From Akkermansia sp. (GTDB lineage Bacteria > Verrucomicrobiota > Verrucomicrobiia > Verrucomicrobiales > Akkermansiaceae): DNA of 64,000 nt. The position numbers were made by a program, and so were the translations under genes. A model generated the notes under the pieces. It was not told the origin of the DNA. It worked only from the letters and a program-made list of their open reading frames with translations, and searched no databases. Below, one piece after another: positions 27,589 through 35,821 of this stretch. The DNA lies in contig NZ_JAJBTT010000008.1 of the NCBI RefSeq assembly GCF_020860705.1, forward strand, positions 1 to 64,000, in the 5' to 3' direction. Within the stretch, counting starts at the first letter, position 1, and every line of letters starts with the position of its first letter.

Positions 27589-27981
27589 TTACGAGGAAGG
27601 GTCCACCTTCGGAATGGATACCCCTGAAGTGCACGACTCCATGATGATGATTTTCTCGTCCCTGGTGTCCGCCCCTTTCCGGTCGGGAACATAAAAATCT
27701 TCCTTTTGCATCTTGGTTTCCATATCCGGTTTTTCCCATCTATCCGTAGAAACCGTATCAATAACCAAGCCAGGAGTAACCCAGGCTTCCTCCATATGGG
27801 GAACATCCGCTTTTTTCTCTTTTCCTGCATCACCGGGAGATGTCCCCTGTTCCGGTCCACAGGAAAGGAGGGCTCCTGCTACGGCGGACGCAACAACGCC
27901 GCTCCTGACCAGACAGGCCATTTCCCGGCGGGTAGGATAGCCGGTTTTACGCATCGGTTCAGGAAAGGGAGCATCAGCCAT
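27589..27981 (-). CDS. YPTR-leader small protein D, long form
   Basis: 130 residues. The leader GYPTRREMACLVRSGVVAS, then AVAGALLSC, matches the other three. The remaining 90 residues are charged and end with IIIMESCTSGVSIPKVDPSS, where a Cys-Thr-Ser stretch could be a modification site. The TRREM element also resembles a Tat motif, which the shorter paralogs have lost. It is the first gene of the row (D, C, B, A, radical SAM) and has its own promoter-like element. No family recognised. Confidence 0.6.
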   Translation of the reverse strand: MADAPFPEPMRKTGYPTRREMACLVRSGVVASAVAGALLSCGPEQGTSPGDAGKEKKADVPHMEEAWVTPGLVIDTVSTDRWEKPDMETKMQKEDFYVPDRKGADTRDEKIIIMESCTSGVSIPKVDPSS

Positions 27982-27987
27982 ATCCTC

Positions 27988-28016
27988 TTATTTTCACCAG
28001 TTTCCTTGACGGTCAA
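27988..28016 (-). promoter_or_regulatory. Promoter-like element before paralog D
   Basis: On the minus strand TTGACC, 17 bases, AAATAA, six bases, then ATG at 27981. The spacer (GTCAAGGAAACTGGTGA) is closely related to the one before paralog C, so the promoter was probably duplicated together with the gene. Confidence 0.45.
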
Positions 28017-28298
28017 GAAAATATTACCACCCTTCCGGATGCATGGCTGTGGCGAGGGAACGTTCACCCGTGTTCCCGGCCTTTTTATCCAGGCAGCAGA
28101 GGTGGAGAACAGGCAAGTATCCAGGCTTTTCCTCTTATGGAGAACAGGAAGGGACGGAAAAAGTGAACAAGCCCGGTTAAACGGACAACGGAGGGCGGGC
28201 GATAAAGCTTGCCCCCGGCGCGGTGAACACAACTAGCGTGGGAACGAATCAGCCCTCTGCTCCCGGCAGGACACCTGTGAAACAACAGGGAGGATTTC
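28017..28298. other. Intergenic stretch with no recognised feature
   Basis: About 280 bases between the fucosidase stop and the peptide-row promoter. ORFs here are short and look like shadows; no further YPTR leader is found on either strand. Confidence 0.4.
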
Positions 28299-29708
28299 CT
28301 ATTTCCCACTGCGTCCAGCCGGTGCGCCTTCCAGAACCGTACCCTTTCCGGCCAGCCTGACGACGGTAGCGGAAGGCATGGCTTTCACCCCTGATACGTC
28401 CAACTCCACGCCGGAAGATGAAGCACGGACCGGAACCGCCCTGCCGTCCGCCAGAGCCGCGGCGGAAGCCGCCCCCTTCATCACATAGGGAAGAGCGATT
28501 TTTCCGCTTTTGGGAAGATGATACATGATGAGGTACAGCGTGTTCCCCTTGCGGGTAACGACTCCCCACGGAAAGGCGTTTTTAAAGGGGGATGCCTGGG
28601 TGCCGTAAATAGCTTCACCGTTCACGTGCATCCATGCCCCGATGGCCTTGAAGGAATCCACTGTTTCCTTCGGCAGGGAGCCGTCCGCCCTGGGGCCGAT
28701 GTTCAGCAGGAAATTGCCTCCCTTGCTGACTGTTCCCGTCAGGCCGCGGATCAATTCCTCATGGGATTTCCACCGGTGGTTGTGCGCAGCATACCCCCAG
28801 GTTCCGTTCAGGGTCATGCATACTTCCCAGTCGTCATCGATTCCCTGCGGCGGAATATACTGCTCCGGCGTGGTGAAATCGCCATGCTCATGATCCGTTT
28901 TGACGAGGGGAGCCGTATTGTTGGAGGCATACAGACGGTTGTTGCAAATGATGCCCGGCTGCCTGGCATGAACTTTTTCCAGCAGCCCGGAGGCACGCCA
29001 GGCGCGGTCCCCGTCAAAATCCCTGGAGCTGTAATCCCACCACAGAATATCCAGCTTTCCATAACGGGTAAGCAGTTCGTCCACCTGGGCGTGCAGGAAA
29101 TTCTGGTATTTGGCATGGTCCGGGTGGGCATGAACCTCCAGGCTGGTGTTCCCCTGGGGATAGGGCAGGCCCTTGGCAAGCCGCCAGTCGTAATCGGGAT
29201 GGTGCCAGTCGATGACCGAATGGTACAGGCCCACCTTCAGGCCGTTTTTCCGGCAGGACGCCGCAAATTCCTTCACCACGTCCATGCCCGCAGCCTTCAT
29301 GCTGGTAAAATCGGAGACCTTGGAATCAAAGAGGGAAAAACCTTCATGGTGCTTGCTGGTCAGCACGGCATATTTACAGCCCGCTTCCCTTGCCAGATCC
29401 GCCCAGGCCCGGATATTTTTCCGGTCCGGCTTGAAGAGGGGAAGCGTTTTTTGAGCGTAGGTTTCACTGTCCGTCCCGGAATAGGACTGGATCCATTCCG
29501 CGCCTCCGTCGTATTTCTTTCCGTTCAGTTCCCCGGCCAGCCCGGAATACAGGCCGTAATGGATAAACATGCCGAACTTGGCGTCGCGCCACCACTGCAT
29601 TCTTTTGTCGCGCTGTGCGGGAGTTTCTCCGGGAGCCGCCTGGGAGAAACCCACACCCAGGCAAACGGAAACGAGCAAAAGTTTCGGAAAAAGGGAAATA
29701 ATCTTCAT
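28299..29708 (-). CDS. Secreted alpha-L-fucosidase, GH29
   Basis: About 469 residues from MKIISLFPKLLLVSVCLGVGFSQA (signal peptide; the track start at 29726 is six residues earlier). GH29 marks are WWRDAKFGMFIHYGLYS near the N-terminus, LTSKHHEGFSLFDS, and LDILWWDYSSRDF, where the Asp after WW is the expected nucleophile. A beta-sandwich C-domain follows the barrel. The Glu in FTTPEQYIP is a candidate acid/base. It would remove fucose from mucin or blood-group glycans. The gene lies downstream of a GH20 on the same strand across a 309-base gap. Confidence 0.93.
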   Translation of the reverse strand: MKIISLFPKLLLVSVCLGVGFSQAAPGETPAQRDKRMQWWRDAKFGMFIHYGLYSGLAGELNGKKYDGGAEWIQSYSGTDSETYAQKTLPLFKPDRKNIRAWADLAREAGCKYAVLTSKHHEGFSLFDSKVSDFTSMKAAGMDVVKEFAASCRKNGLKVGLYHSVIDWHHPDYDWRLAKGLPYPQGNTSLEVHAHPDHAKYQNFLHAQVDELLTRYGKLDILWWDYSSRDFDGDRAWRASGLLEKVHARQPGIICNNRLYASNNTAPLVKTDHEHGDFTTPEQYIPPQGIDDDWEVCMTLNGTWGYAAHNHRWKSHEELIRGLTGTVSKGGNFLLNIGPRADGSLPKETVDSFKAIGAWMHVNGEAIYGTQASPFKNAFPWGVVTRKGNTLYLIMYHLPKSGKIALPYVMKGAASAAALADGRAVPVRASSSGVELDVSGVKAMPSATVVRLAGKGTVLEGAPAGRSGK

Positions 29709-29788
29709 GATTCCTGATTGGTCCATAGTTTTTCTTTTCCGTCTCCGAATGAAACCCGGAAGACGGAAAAGAACATAAAAATTCCTGA

Positions 29789-29808
29789 ACGTACCTTCAT
29801 GGGTACGT
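29789..29808. promoter_or_regulatory. Inverted repeat upstream of the fucosidase gene
   Basis: ACGTACC-TTCATG-GGTACGT lies about 80 bases before the GH29 start, in the 309-base gap between GH20 and GH29. It may be an operator or a small hairpin. Nothing else is recognised in the gap. Confidence 0.3.
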
Positions 29809-30017
29809 ACCCCGCCGGGGATTCTTGCAAGCTTTTTTGCCGGGCGGCATTTCCGATCCTATGCACGCTTTACTTAAACGCCCGTGCATCATGGGTATCC
29901 TGCCCGGGCCGGAGGGCGGAGACGCTCCCCTCGCGCCAAAGGTAAAAACATGGAGCTTCCCACCCGCCCTTTCAAAAACGCTTCCCATCTCTTCCTGGCC
30001 GCCATGGGGAAAAAGCC

Positions 30018-31667
30018 TTAATTCTCATCATCCATCGGGCGGTACTTCACGGCCAGCTTTTCCAACAGCTTCAGCGCGGCGGATGCCCGGCTGCGGAAGG
30101 ACCGGTAGTCCCTGGGATCGCAGTCGCTCCATGCCCGTTCTGACAACGCCAGCGCACGGGGCCACATCATGTATTCCACCAGCCCCATGTCGTACAGATA
30201 TTCCGTCCAGATATTGGCTTGGAGGCCGCGCACCCTGGCGGCCTCCTCCGGGGTCAGTTCCGGCAGTTCATACCCGTATACCTGTTGGAGCGGTATCAGT
30301 CCGCCGATGGCCTTCGGCTCCGTAGGCGCGGAGGACTGGTAGTAATCAAAGTAGAAATGGGAACAGGGGGACAGAATGACGGGATGCCCCTTTCTGGCCG
30401 CCGCCGCGGCAAAGTCATTGCCGCGCCATGCCATCACGAAAATGTGCTTGTCCGCTTCCAGCTCCCCGCCCTCATCCCAGACGATGGCATCATAACCGCC
30501 CTGCCGCACATAGTCCGCAATCTGCCGCAGGAAATCCCGGCTCAGGGCTTTGAGATCCGTCTCATTCAGTTCCTTCAGGCGGTTCCGGCAGTACTTGCAT
30601 TTTTTCCATGCTTCCGCAGATACTTCGTCGTGGCCCAGATGGATGGGGGAGCCCGGCGGGAACACGGCCTTCAGTTCATCCACCACGTCTTTCACGAACC
30701 GGAGGGTTTCCGGACGCCCCATACAGACGGCATCCCTGCCCTTTTTCCCTTCCACGGGAAAGTCCACTCCGTCACAGATCAGGTCCCCGTAGGCGTGCAT
30801 GGCCGCATAGGAATGACCGGGAAGGTCAATCTCCGGAACCACGGTCACCTGGCGGCTGCGGGCATAGGCAATGATTTCCTTCATCTGCTCCTGGGTGTAA
30901 AAACCGCCGTAGGTGGCCTCCGGGTCGTGTTCCTGAATGGCCAGCTTGACCTCCTGCCAGTTCCATTCCCCGTTGGCCAGCGGCACGCGCCAGGCGCTCA
31001 TGGACGTGAGGAGGGGGTATTTTTTAATTTCCATCCGCCAGCCGGGGCCGTCCGTCAGGTGCAGGTGAAGCCGGTTGAGCTTGAACAGGGACATGGCGTC
31101 AATCATACGCTTGACTTCCGCCATGGTGAAAAAGTGGCGGGAGACGTCCAGCATGATTCCCCGCCATTCAAAGCGGGGAACGTCCCGGAGGGAAAAGACG
31201 GGCACGGAGAAGCCTTCCCCAGTCCGGTTGGCATTCAACACCTGGACCATGCTCTGCCATGCGTAAAAGAGGCCCTGGGGGGCAGCCGCATTCAGATGCA
31301 GCACGCCCCGCCCTCCCTGCACGCCTTCCAGATGAGCCCCATATCCTTCTCCCGTTCCCGCGGGGATCCCTTCCAGGGAGCACACCACGTCCGCCGAATC
31401 CTTGTCCCGCGTCATGGAAAGCCCGGTCAGGGCACCCTGGGCGTTGAGCACATTCAAGAGGGCTTCCACTGCCGGAGCATCCTTTTCCGGGGCATAAACG
31501 GCCAGCCTCAACGGCAAGCGGACCAGGGAAGAAGCGTCCGACCTGCACCCGGAGGGCGCAGGCAGCAGCACGTCTTCCGCAGGAACGGCATGGCCCTTTT
31601 CCATCCCCAGGAAGGCGGCCATGGCCAGCACAGCCGTCCGCAGGTAAAACCGCCTTCCATTCATCAT
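30018..31667 (-). CDS. Secreted beta-N-acetylhexosaminidase, GH20 (second type)
   Basis: About 549 residues from the MM at 31667/31664; the track start at 31808 adds an implausible N-terminus. A basic start and hydrophobic stretch (RRFYLRTAVLAMAAFLGM) form the signal. After a GH20b N-domain the barrel carries FEWRGIMLDVSRHFF, LNRLHLHLTDGPGWR, VPEIDLPGHSYAAM and HLGHDEVSAEAW with the catalytic Asp-Glu. Unlike the 756-residue GH20 at 13-15.5 kb, it has no C-terminal beta-sandwich. It likely cooperates with the adjacent fucosidase in trimming host glycans. The ffh gene precedes it, separated by a terminator. Confidence 0.93.
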   Translation of the reverse strand: MMNGRRFYLRTAVLAMAAFLGMEKGHAVPAEDVLLPAPSGCRSDASSLVRLPLRLAVYAPEKDAPAVEALLNVLNAQGALTGLSMTRDKDSADVVCSLEGIPAGTGEGYGAHLEGVQGGRGVLHLNAAAPQGLFYAWQSMVQVLNANRTGEGFSVPVFSLRDVPRFEWRGIMLDVSRHFFTMAEVKRMIDAMSLFKLNRLHLHLTDGPGWRMEIKKYPLLTSMSAWRVPLANGEWNWQEVKLAIQEHDPEATYGGFYTQEQMKEIIAYARSRQVTVVPEIDLPGHSYAAMHAYGDLICDGVDFPVEGKKGRDAVCMGRPETLRFVKDVVDELKAVFPPGSPIHLGHDEVSAEAWKKCKYCRNRLKELNETDLKALSRDFLRQIADYVRQGGYDAIVWDEGGELEADKHIFVMAWRGNDFAAAAARKGHPVILSPCSHFYFDYYQSSAPTEPKAIGGLIPLQQVYGYELPELTPEEAARVRGLQANIWTEYLYDMGLVEYMMWPRALALSERAWSDCDPRDYRSFRSRASAALKLLEKLAVKYRPMDDEN

Positions 31668-31768
31668 TCCCGGAGTACGGGAACACCACGGCCGTTCTTT
31701 CATAGAAAGCCGGAAGGCTTGCGGCGCACCATGCGCGCTCCGGTACTTCCGGCCCCTATTACAAAAAC

Positions 31769-31799
31769 AAAAAAAGGCGCGGCCATGTTCAGCCGCGCC
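31769..31799 (-). terminator. Terminator after ffh
   Basis: Perfect 8-bp stem GGCGCGGC / GCCGCGCC with an 8-base loop. On the minus strand it is followed by TTTTTTTGTTTTTG. It begins 20 bases beyond the ffh stop. Confidence 0.88.
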
Positions 31800-31819
31800 C
31801 GGTATCAAATCCGTTCCGC

Positions 31820-33268
31820 CTACTTGCGGCCTCCGAAGAGACCGCCAAGGCCCCCGCCAAGGCCGCCAAGACCTTTCAGGCCTCCTAATCCGCCAAGGCC
31901 GCCGCCCATGCCGGGAAGGCCGGGCATCTTGCCCCCCTTCCCCTTCATGGAGGCCATCTGCTTCATCATGGCGCCCATCTTGCCCTTGCCGGACATCATC
32001 TTGCGCATCTCGGAAAAGTTCTTGATCAGCTTGTTCACCTCCATCAGGGGACGGCCACAGCCGACGGCGATGCGGCGGCGGCGGGACGGATTCAGCAGGT
32101 TGGGATTGCTTCGTTCCTTCGCCGTCATGGAGAGCACGATGGCTTCCATATGCTTCATCCTCCTGGGATCCAGCGCACCGTCCGGAAGCTGCTTCTTAAT
32201 CTTGCCGAATCCGGGCAGCAGGCCAAGCAGACCTTCCAGCGGCCCCAGGTTCTGCATCATCTTCATCTGGTCCAGGAAGTCGTTAAAGTCGAATTTGCCG
32301 GACATCATGCGGTCCATGGACTTGGCCGCCTGTTCCTCGTCAATGCGGGCGGCGGCATGCTCCACCAGCCCCACAATGTCCCCCATGCCCAGAATGCGGT
32401 CCGCCATGCGGCCGGGCACGAAGGGGCCGAACTGGTCCAGCTTTTCCCCCTCCCCGGAAAATTTGATGGGCTTGCCCGTCACGGAACGCATGGAGAGGGC
32501 CGCACCCCCGCGGGCGTCGCCGTCCAGCTTGGTAAGCACGATGCCCGTCACGTTCACGGCCTGGTCAAAGGTCTGGGCCACGTTCACGGCCTGCTGGCCC
32601 GTAGCAGCGTCCACGACGAGAAGGGTTTCCCGCGGAGAGAGGAAAGCGTGCAGGTGGCGCAGCTCGTCAATCAGGGCTTCATCCACTTCCTGCCTGCCCG
32701 CCGTGTCAAAGATCATGACGGTCCCGTTCTGGGTGCGGGACCATTCCAGGGCTTCGCGCGCCACGGCCACCACGTCCCGGCTGCCGGGCGCGGGCTTGTA
32801 CACGGGCACTTCTATCTGCTCCGCCAGGGTAGCCAGCTGGTCCACGGCGGCGGGGCGCACCAGGTCACAGGCCACCAGCAGGGGGCGCCGCCCTTCGTTT
32901 TTCAGGCGCAGGGCCAGCTTCGCGCTGGTGGTGGTCTTACCGGCGCCGTTCAGGCCCACCACCATGATTCTGGCGGGGTCCGTCAGGTCCAGCCCCACGG
33001 CGTCGCCGCCCAGCAGGGAAGCGATTTCATCACGGAAGATTTTGACGATCTGTTCCCCAGGCTTGATGGATTTAAGCACTTCCTGCCCCATGGCCCGTTC
33101 CTTCACGCGGCCGATGAAATCCCTGGCCACGCCGAACTCCACGTCTGCTTCCAGCAACGCCATCCGGATGTCGCGCAGGGCGTCCGCAATGTTCTTTTCA
33201 GAAATCTTGCCCAGGCCGCGCAGCCGCCGGAACGTGTTATCCAGTTTATCTGCTAAAAGTGAAAACAT
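31820..33268 (-). CDS. ffh: Signal recognition particle GTPase Ffh
   Basis: About 482 residues from MFSLLADKLDNTFRRLRG. The N domain is followed by the G domain: GLNGAGKTTTSAKLA (P-loop), DLVRPAAVDQL, DTAGRQEVDE and TKLDGDARGGAAL. The Met-rich M domain that binds SRP RNA and signal sequences follows (SRRRRIAVGCGRPLMEVN). The chain ends in an unusual run of GGLGGL-type repeats ending FGGRK. Ffh targets nascent membrane and secreted proteins to the translocon. The SRP RNA gene is not in this window. Divergent from nadA. Confidence 0.96.
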   Translation of the reverse strand: MFSLLADKLDNTFRRLRGLGKISEKNIADALRDIRMALLEADVEFGVARDFIGRVKERAMGQEVLKSIKPGEQIVKIFRDEIASLLGGDAVGLDLTDPARIMVVGLNGAGKTTTSAKLALRLKNEGRRPLLVACDLVRPAAVDQLATLAEQIEVPVYKPAPGSRDVVAVAREALEWSRTQNGTVMIFDTAGRQEVDEALIDELRHLHAFLSPRETLLVVDAATGQQAVNVAQTFDQAVNVTGIVLTKLDGDARGGAALSMRSVTGKPIKFSGEGEKLDQFGPFVPGRMADRILGMGDIVGLVEHAAARIDEEQAAKSMDRMMSGKFDFNDFLDQMKMMQNLGPLEGLLGLLPGFGKIKKQLPDGALDPRRMKHMEAIVLSMTAKERSNPNLLNPSRRRRIAVGCGRPLMEVNKLIKNFSEMRKMMSGKGKMGAMMKQMASMKGKGGKMPGLPGMGGGLGGLGGLKGLGGLGGGLGGLFGGRK

Positions 33269-33379
33269 AATCGTATGGTGCGCCAGACTGTGCCACAATT
33301 CCCCGCCCCCGTCAACAAGTGCGCCCTGCATGGGACATGATGCTTGACTTGCCGGGGGCTTCCCCCCATCTTTTCCCGC

Positions 33380-34315
33380 ATGGCACCCTTTGACCTGAAA
33401 GAGGAAATTTTACGCCTGAAAAAAGAACGCAACGCCATCATCCTGGCGCACAGCTACCAGACGGGGGACATCCAGGACATGGCCGACTACGTAGGCGATT
33501 CCCTGGGGCTGGCCTACAAGGCGCAGAACACGGACTGCGACGTGATCGCCTTCTGCGGCGTCCATTTCATGGCGGAGACCGCCAAGATCCTCAATCCGGA
33601 CAAAACCGTCATCCTGCCGGACGCGGACGCAGGCTGCTCCCTGGAAGCCTCCTGCGACGCCGGGGAACTGGAAGCCTTCCTGAAAACAAACTCACACAAG
33701 AATTATTATGTGGTGGCGTATGTGAACTGCTCCATCGGCGTGAAGGCGCTGGCGGACGTGATCGTCACCTCCGGGAATGCCGTGAAGATCGTCTCCCAGG
33801 CTCCGGAGGACCGCCCCATCCTGTTCGTGCCGGACCAGAACCTGGGCGCCTGGGTGGGCCGCCAGCTGGGCCGCCCCATGGAATTGTGGAACGGAGCGTG
33901 CCACGTGCACATGGAATTCACGCGGGACCAGATTCTGGCCCTGAAGGAGCAGCACCCCGGCGCACTGGTGGTGGCCCATCCGGAATGCACGGAAGCCGTG
34001 CGCCTGCTGGCGGACCACATCTGCTCCACGGAGAAGATGATCCCCTACTGCACGGAAGGCCCGGCTTCCTCCTTCATCATCGTTACGGAATCCGGCATCC
34101 TGCACCGCCTGCGCAAGCTGGTGCCGGGCAAGGAGTTCATTCCGGCACCCACGGAGCAGTGCTCCTGCAGCACGTGCCCGTACATGAAGATGAACACCCT
34201 GGAAAAACTGTACCTGGCCCTGCGGGACCTTTCCCCCGCCGTGGAACTGCCGGAAGACCTGCGCCGGAGGGCGGAAGCCCCGCTGCTGCGCATGCTGGAG
34301 CAGTCCAAATCCTGA
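33380..34315 (+). CDS. nadA: Quinolinate synthase A
   Basis: About 311 residues from ATG 33380. HSYQTGDIQDMADYVGDSLGL and FCGVHFMAETAKIL are typical of NadA. The [4Fe-4S] ligands are expected in FCGVHF, in the central region and in CSCSTCPYMKMN near the C-terminus. With iminoaspartate and dihydroxyacetone phosphate it forms quinolinate for NAD synthesis. nadB and nadC are not in the window. It is followed 31 bases later by the methyltransferase gene on the same strand. Confidence 0.95.
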   Translation: MAPFDLKEEILRLKKERNAIILAHSYQTGDIQDMADYVGDSLGLAYKAQNTDCDVIAFCGVHFMAETAKILNPDKTVILPDADAGCSLEASCDAGELEAFLKTNSHKNYYVVAYVNCSIGVKALADVIVTSGNAVKIVSQAPEDRPILFVPDQNLGAWVGRQLGRPMELWNGACHVHMEFTRDQILALKEQHPGALVVAHPECTEAVRLLADHICSTEKMIPYCTEGPASSFIIVTESGILHRLRKLVPGKEFIPAPTEQCSCSTCPYMKMNTLEKLYLALRDLSPAVELPEDLRRRAEAPLLRMLEQSKS

Positions 34316-34346
34316 CCTGAAATCCTGATCCGTTTCCCCCCCGCCC

Positions 34347-35345
34347 ATGATACGCCTTTCCGACCACATCGCGGCCACCGGAGGCTGGCTTTCCCTGGAA
34401 GCCTTCATGCAGCTGGCCCTGCACCACCCGCAGGAGGGGTATTATTCCACCGCCATTGAAAACATCGGAAGCCGCGGGGACTTTTCCACCACGCCCACGC
34501 TCTCCCCCATTCTGGCGAAAGCCGTGGTCGCCCGCTGGAAGGAGGCCTGCGCCCGCTGCGGCAAGCGGCTGCCCCTGCTGGAGATAGGAGCCGGCTCCGG
34601 AGCGCTGGCGGTCAAGGTCTTGGAACAACTGGGATTCTGGAACCGCCTGAACACGGACTACGTGATCGTGGAATCCTCCCCCAGACTGAGGGAATTCCAG
34701 CACCTGCTGCTGGGAAGCCAGGCCAAAATTTATTCCACCATGGAGAAGGCGCTGAAGCACTGCGGCGGCAAGGCCTTCATCTTTTCCAACGAGCTGGTGG
34801 ACGCCTTCCCCGCCCGCGTGTTCGAGTACACGGAACAGGGCTGGCAGGAAGTGGGGCTGACCGTGAAGGACGGAGCCATCCGGGAGGAACTGTGCCCCAT
34901 CCATCAACAGCCGCTCTTTTCCCATATGCTGGAATACGATTCCCAGCCGGGCCAGCGTGTGGAGATTCATGACTCCTACGCCCGCTGGTTCACCGGATGG
35001 CTGCCCCTCTGGAACAAGGGCGTCATGACGGTCATCGACTACGGGGACGAAATGGAACGCCTGTATTACCGCCGCCCCAAAGGATCCCTGCGCGGCTATA
35101 AAAGCCACCAGGTGCTGACCGGGGAGGAACTGTACCAATACCCGGGCCTGACGGACCTGACGTGCGACGTCAATTTCACGGACCTGCTGGAGCTTTCCCG
35201 CAACTGCCTGGGGGATACAGTCACCCTGATGACCCAGCGGGACTACCTGCTCCCTTATGCGGAGAACACGCCGCAGGACGCCTTCCTGACGGATGAACAC
35301 GGCGCAGGCGGCCATTTCCATGTGCTGATTCAGGAACGGCTGTAA
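34347..35345 (+). CDS. SAM-dependent methyltransferase, MidA/NDUFAF7 family
   Basis: 332 residues. GYYST...IGSRGDFSTTPTLSPILAKAV, LLEIGAGSGALAVKVL (SAM-binding motif I) and FIFSNELVDAFPARVFEY are the family hallmarks (formerly DUF185). In mitochondria NDUFAF7 methylates an arginine of the complex I NDUFS2 subunit; whether bacterial members do the same is not established. nuoB and nuoC, but not the NDUFS2 counterpart nuoD, lie 3 kb away. Probably co-transcribed with nadA. Confidence 0.88.
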   Translation: MIRLSDHIAATGGWLSLEAFMQLALHHPQEGYYSTAIENIGSRGDFSTTPTLSPILAKAVVARWKEACARCGKRLPLLEIGAGSGALAVKVLEQLGFWNRLNTDYVIVESSPRLREFQHLLLGSQAKIYSTMEKALKHCGGKAFIFSNELVDAFPARVFEYTEQGWQEVGLTVKDGAIREELCPIHQQPLFSHMLEYDSQPGQRVEIHDSYARWFTGWLPLWNKGVMTVIDYGDEMERLYYRRPKGSLRGYKSHQVLTGEELYQYPGLTDLTCDVNFTDLLELSRNCLGDTVTLMTQRDYLLPYAENTPQDAFLTDEHGAGGHFHVLIQERL

Positions 35346-35397
35346 TATTCTCCATTCCTTTCCCGGATTTGCATCGCTAAACTTCCTGCTTGCCCCT

Positions 35398-35646
35398 ATG
35401 TTCGATCTTTCCGATCTTTTGAAAGATATTTTATCCTCATTGATTGGCCCTCCCTGGAGCGGCAGGGATGACGAACAATCCCGGAGGTGTCAATGGACGG
35501 GCATCATTCTCCTGTCAATGGTCATGGGATCCCTGCTGCTATGGCTACATATGGACAGCGTGGCGGCTCTTGTTCCCGGCATGGTCTTTGCCCTCTGGCT
35601 GATCGCTTATATTATTGTCCAATCCCTCCGGAATCATGACCATTAA
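35398..35646 (+). CDS. 82-residue membrane protein, copy 1 of a paralogous pair
   Basis: Starts MFDLSDLLKDILSSL, then a polar loop with charged residues (SGRDDEQSRRCQW) and two hydrophobic helices (IILLSMVMGSLLLWL and LVPGMVFALWLIAYIIV), ending LRNHDH. A second gene at 37376 encodes a clear paralog with the same plan (MFDFLSFLLD..., ...LWLVAHLVIRSSRHRDH). Both are linked to the same about 100-bp repeat. The IS110 element lies between them. No known family. Confidence 0.65.
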   Translation: MFDLSDLLKDILSSLIGPPWSGRDDEQSRRCQWTGIILLSMVMGSLLLWLHMDSVAALVPGMVFALWLIAYIIVQSLRNHDH

Positions 35647-35682
35647 ATAAAATTGCCGTGGCTGTGCCTAGGGGAAATTTAG

Positions 35683-35778
35683 ATACGAAGGCCGGGAGGC
35701 CTCCGTTCCCAGGCAACCGCTTCTCATGCATGCCGATGGAATTGTCCCTTCCCCAGTTTCCCATCACGGCCCAGCTTC
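35683..35778. repeat. About 95-bp repeat, copy A, beginning with a REP-like hairpin
   Basis: Starts ATACGAAGGCCGGGAGGCC and continues through CGCTTCTCATGCATGCC to a point just before the IS110 end. Copy B at 37168-37264 is mostly identical. The hairpin (35686-35705) is CGAAGGCC-GGGA-GGCCTCCG with one mismatch. It probably arose when the small membrane-protein unit was duplicated. Confidence 0.7.
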
Positions 35779-35821
35779 TAGTCAACTATAATGTGATAAA
35801 ATAAAGTTAACATGTTTATTT

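Noticed and set aside
27444-27860. 138-codon minus-strand ORF overlapping peptide D
   Set aside because: Out of frame with the YPTR-leader paralog, composition basic and irregular; its only conserved piece (LTV.E.G.NK) is the duplicated promoter sequence.
30219-33347. 1042-codon plus-strand ORF
   Set aside because: It is fully antisense to the well-supported GH20 and ffh genes; low-complexity, His/Gly/Pro-rich shadow of high-G+C coding DNA.
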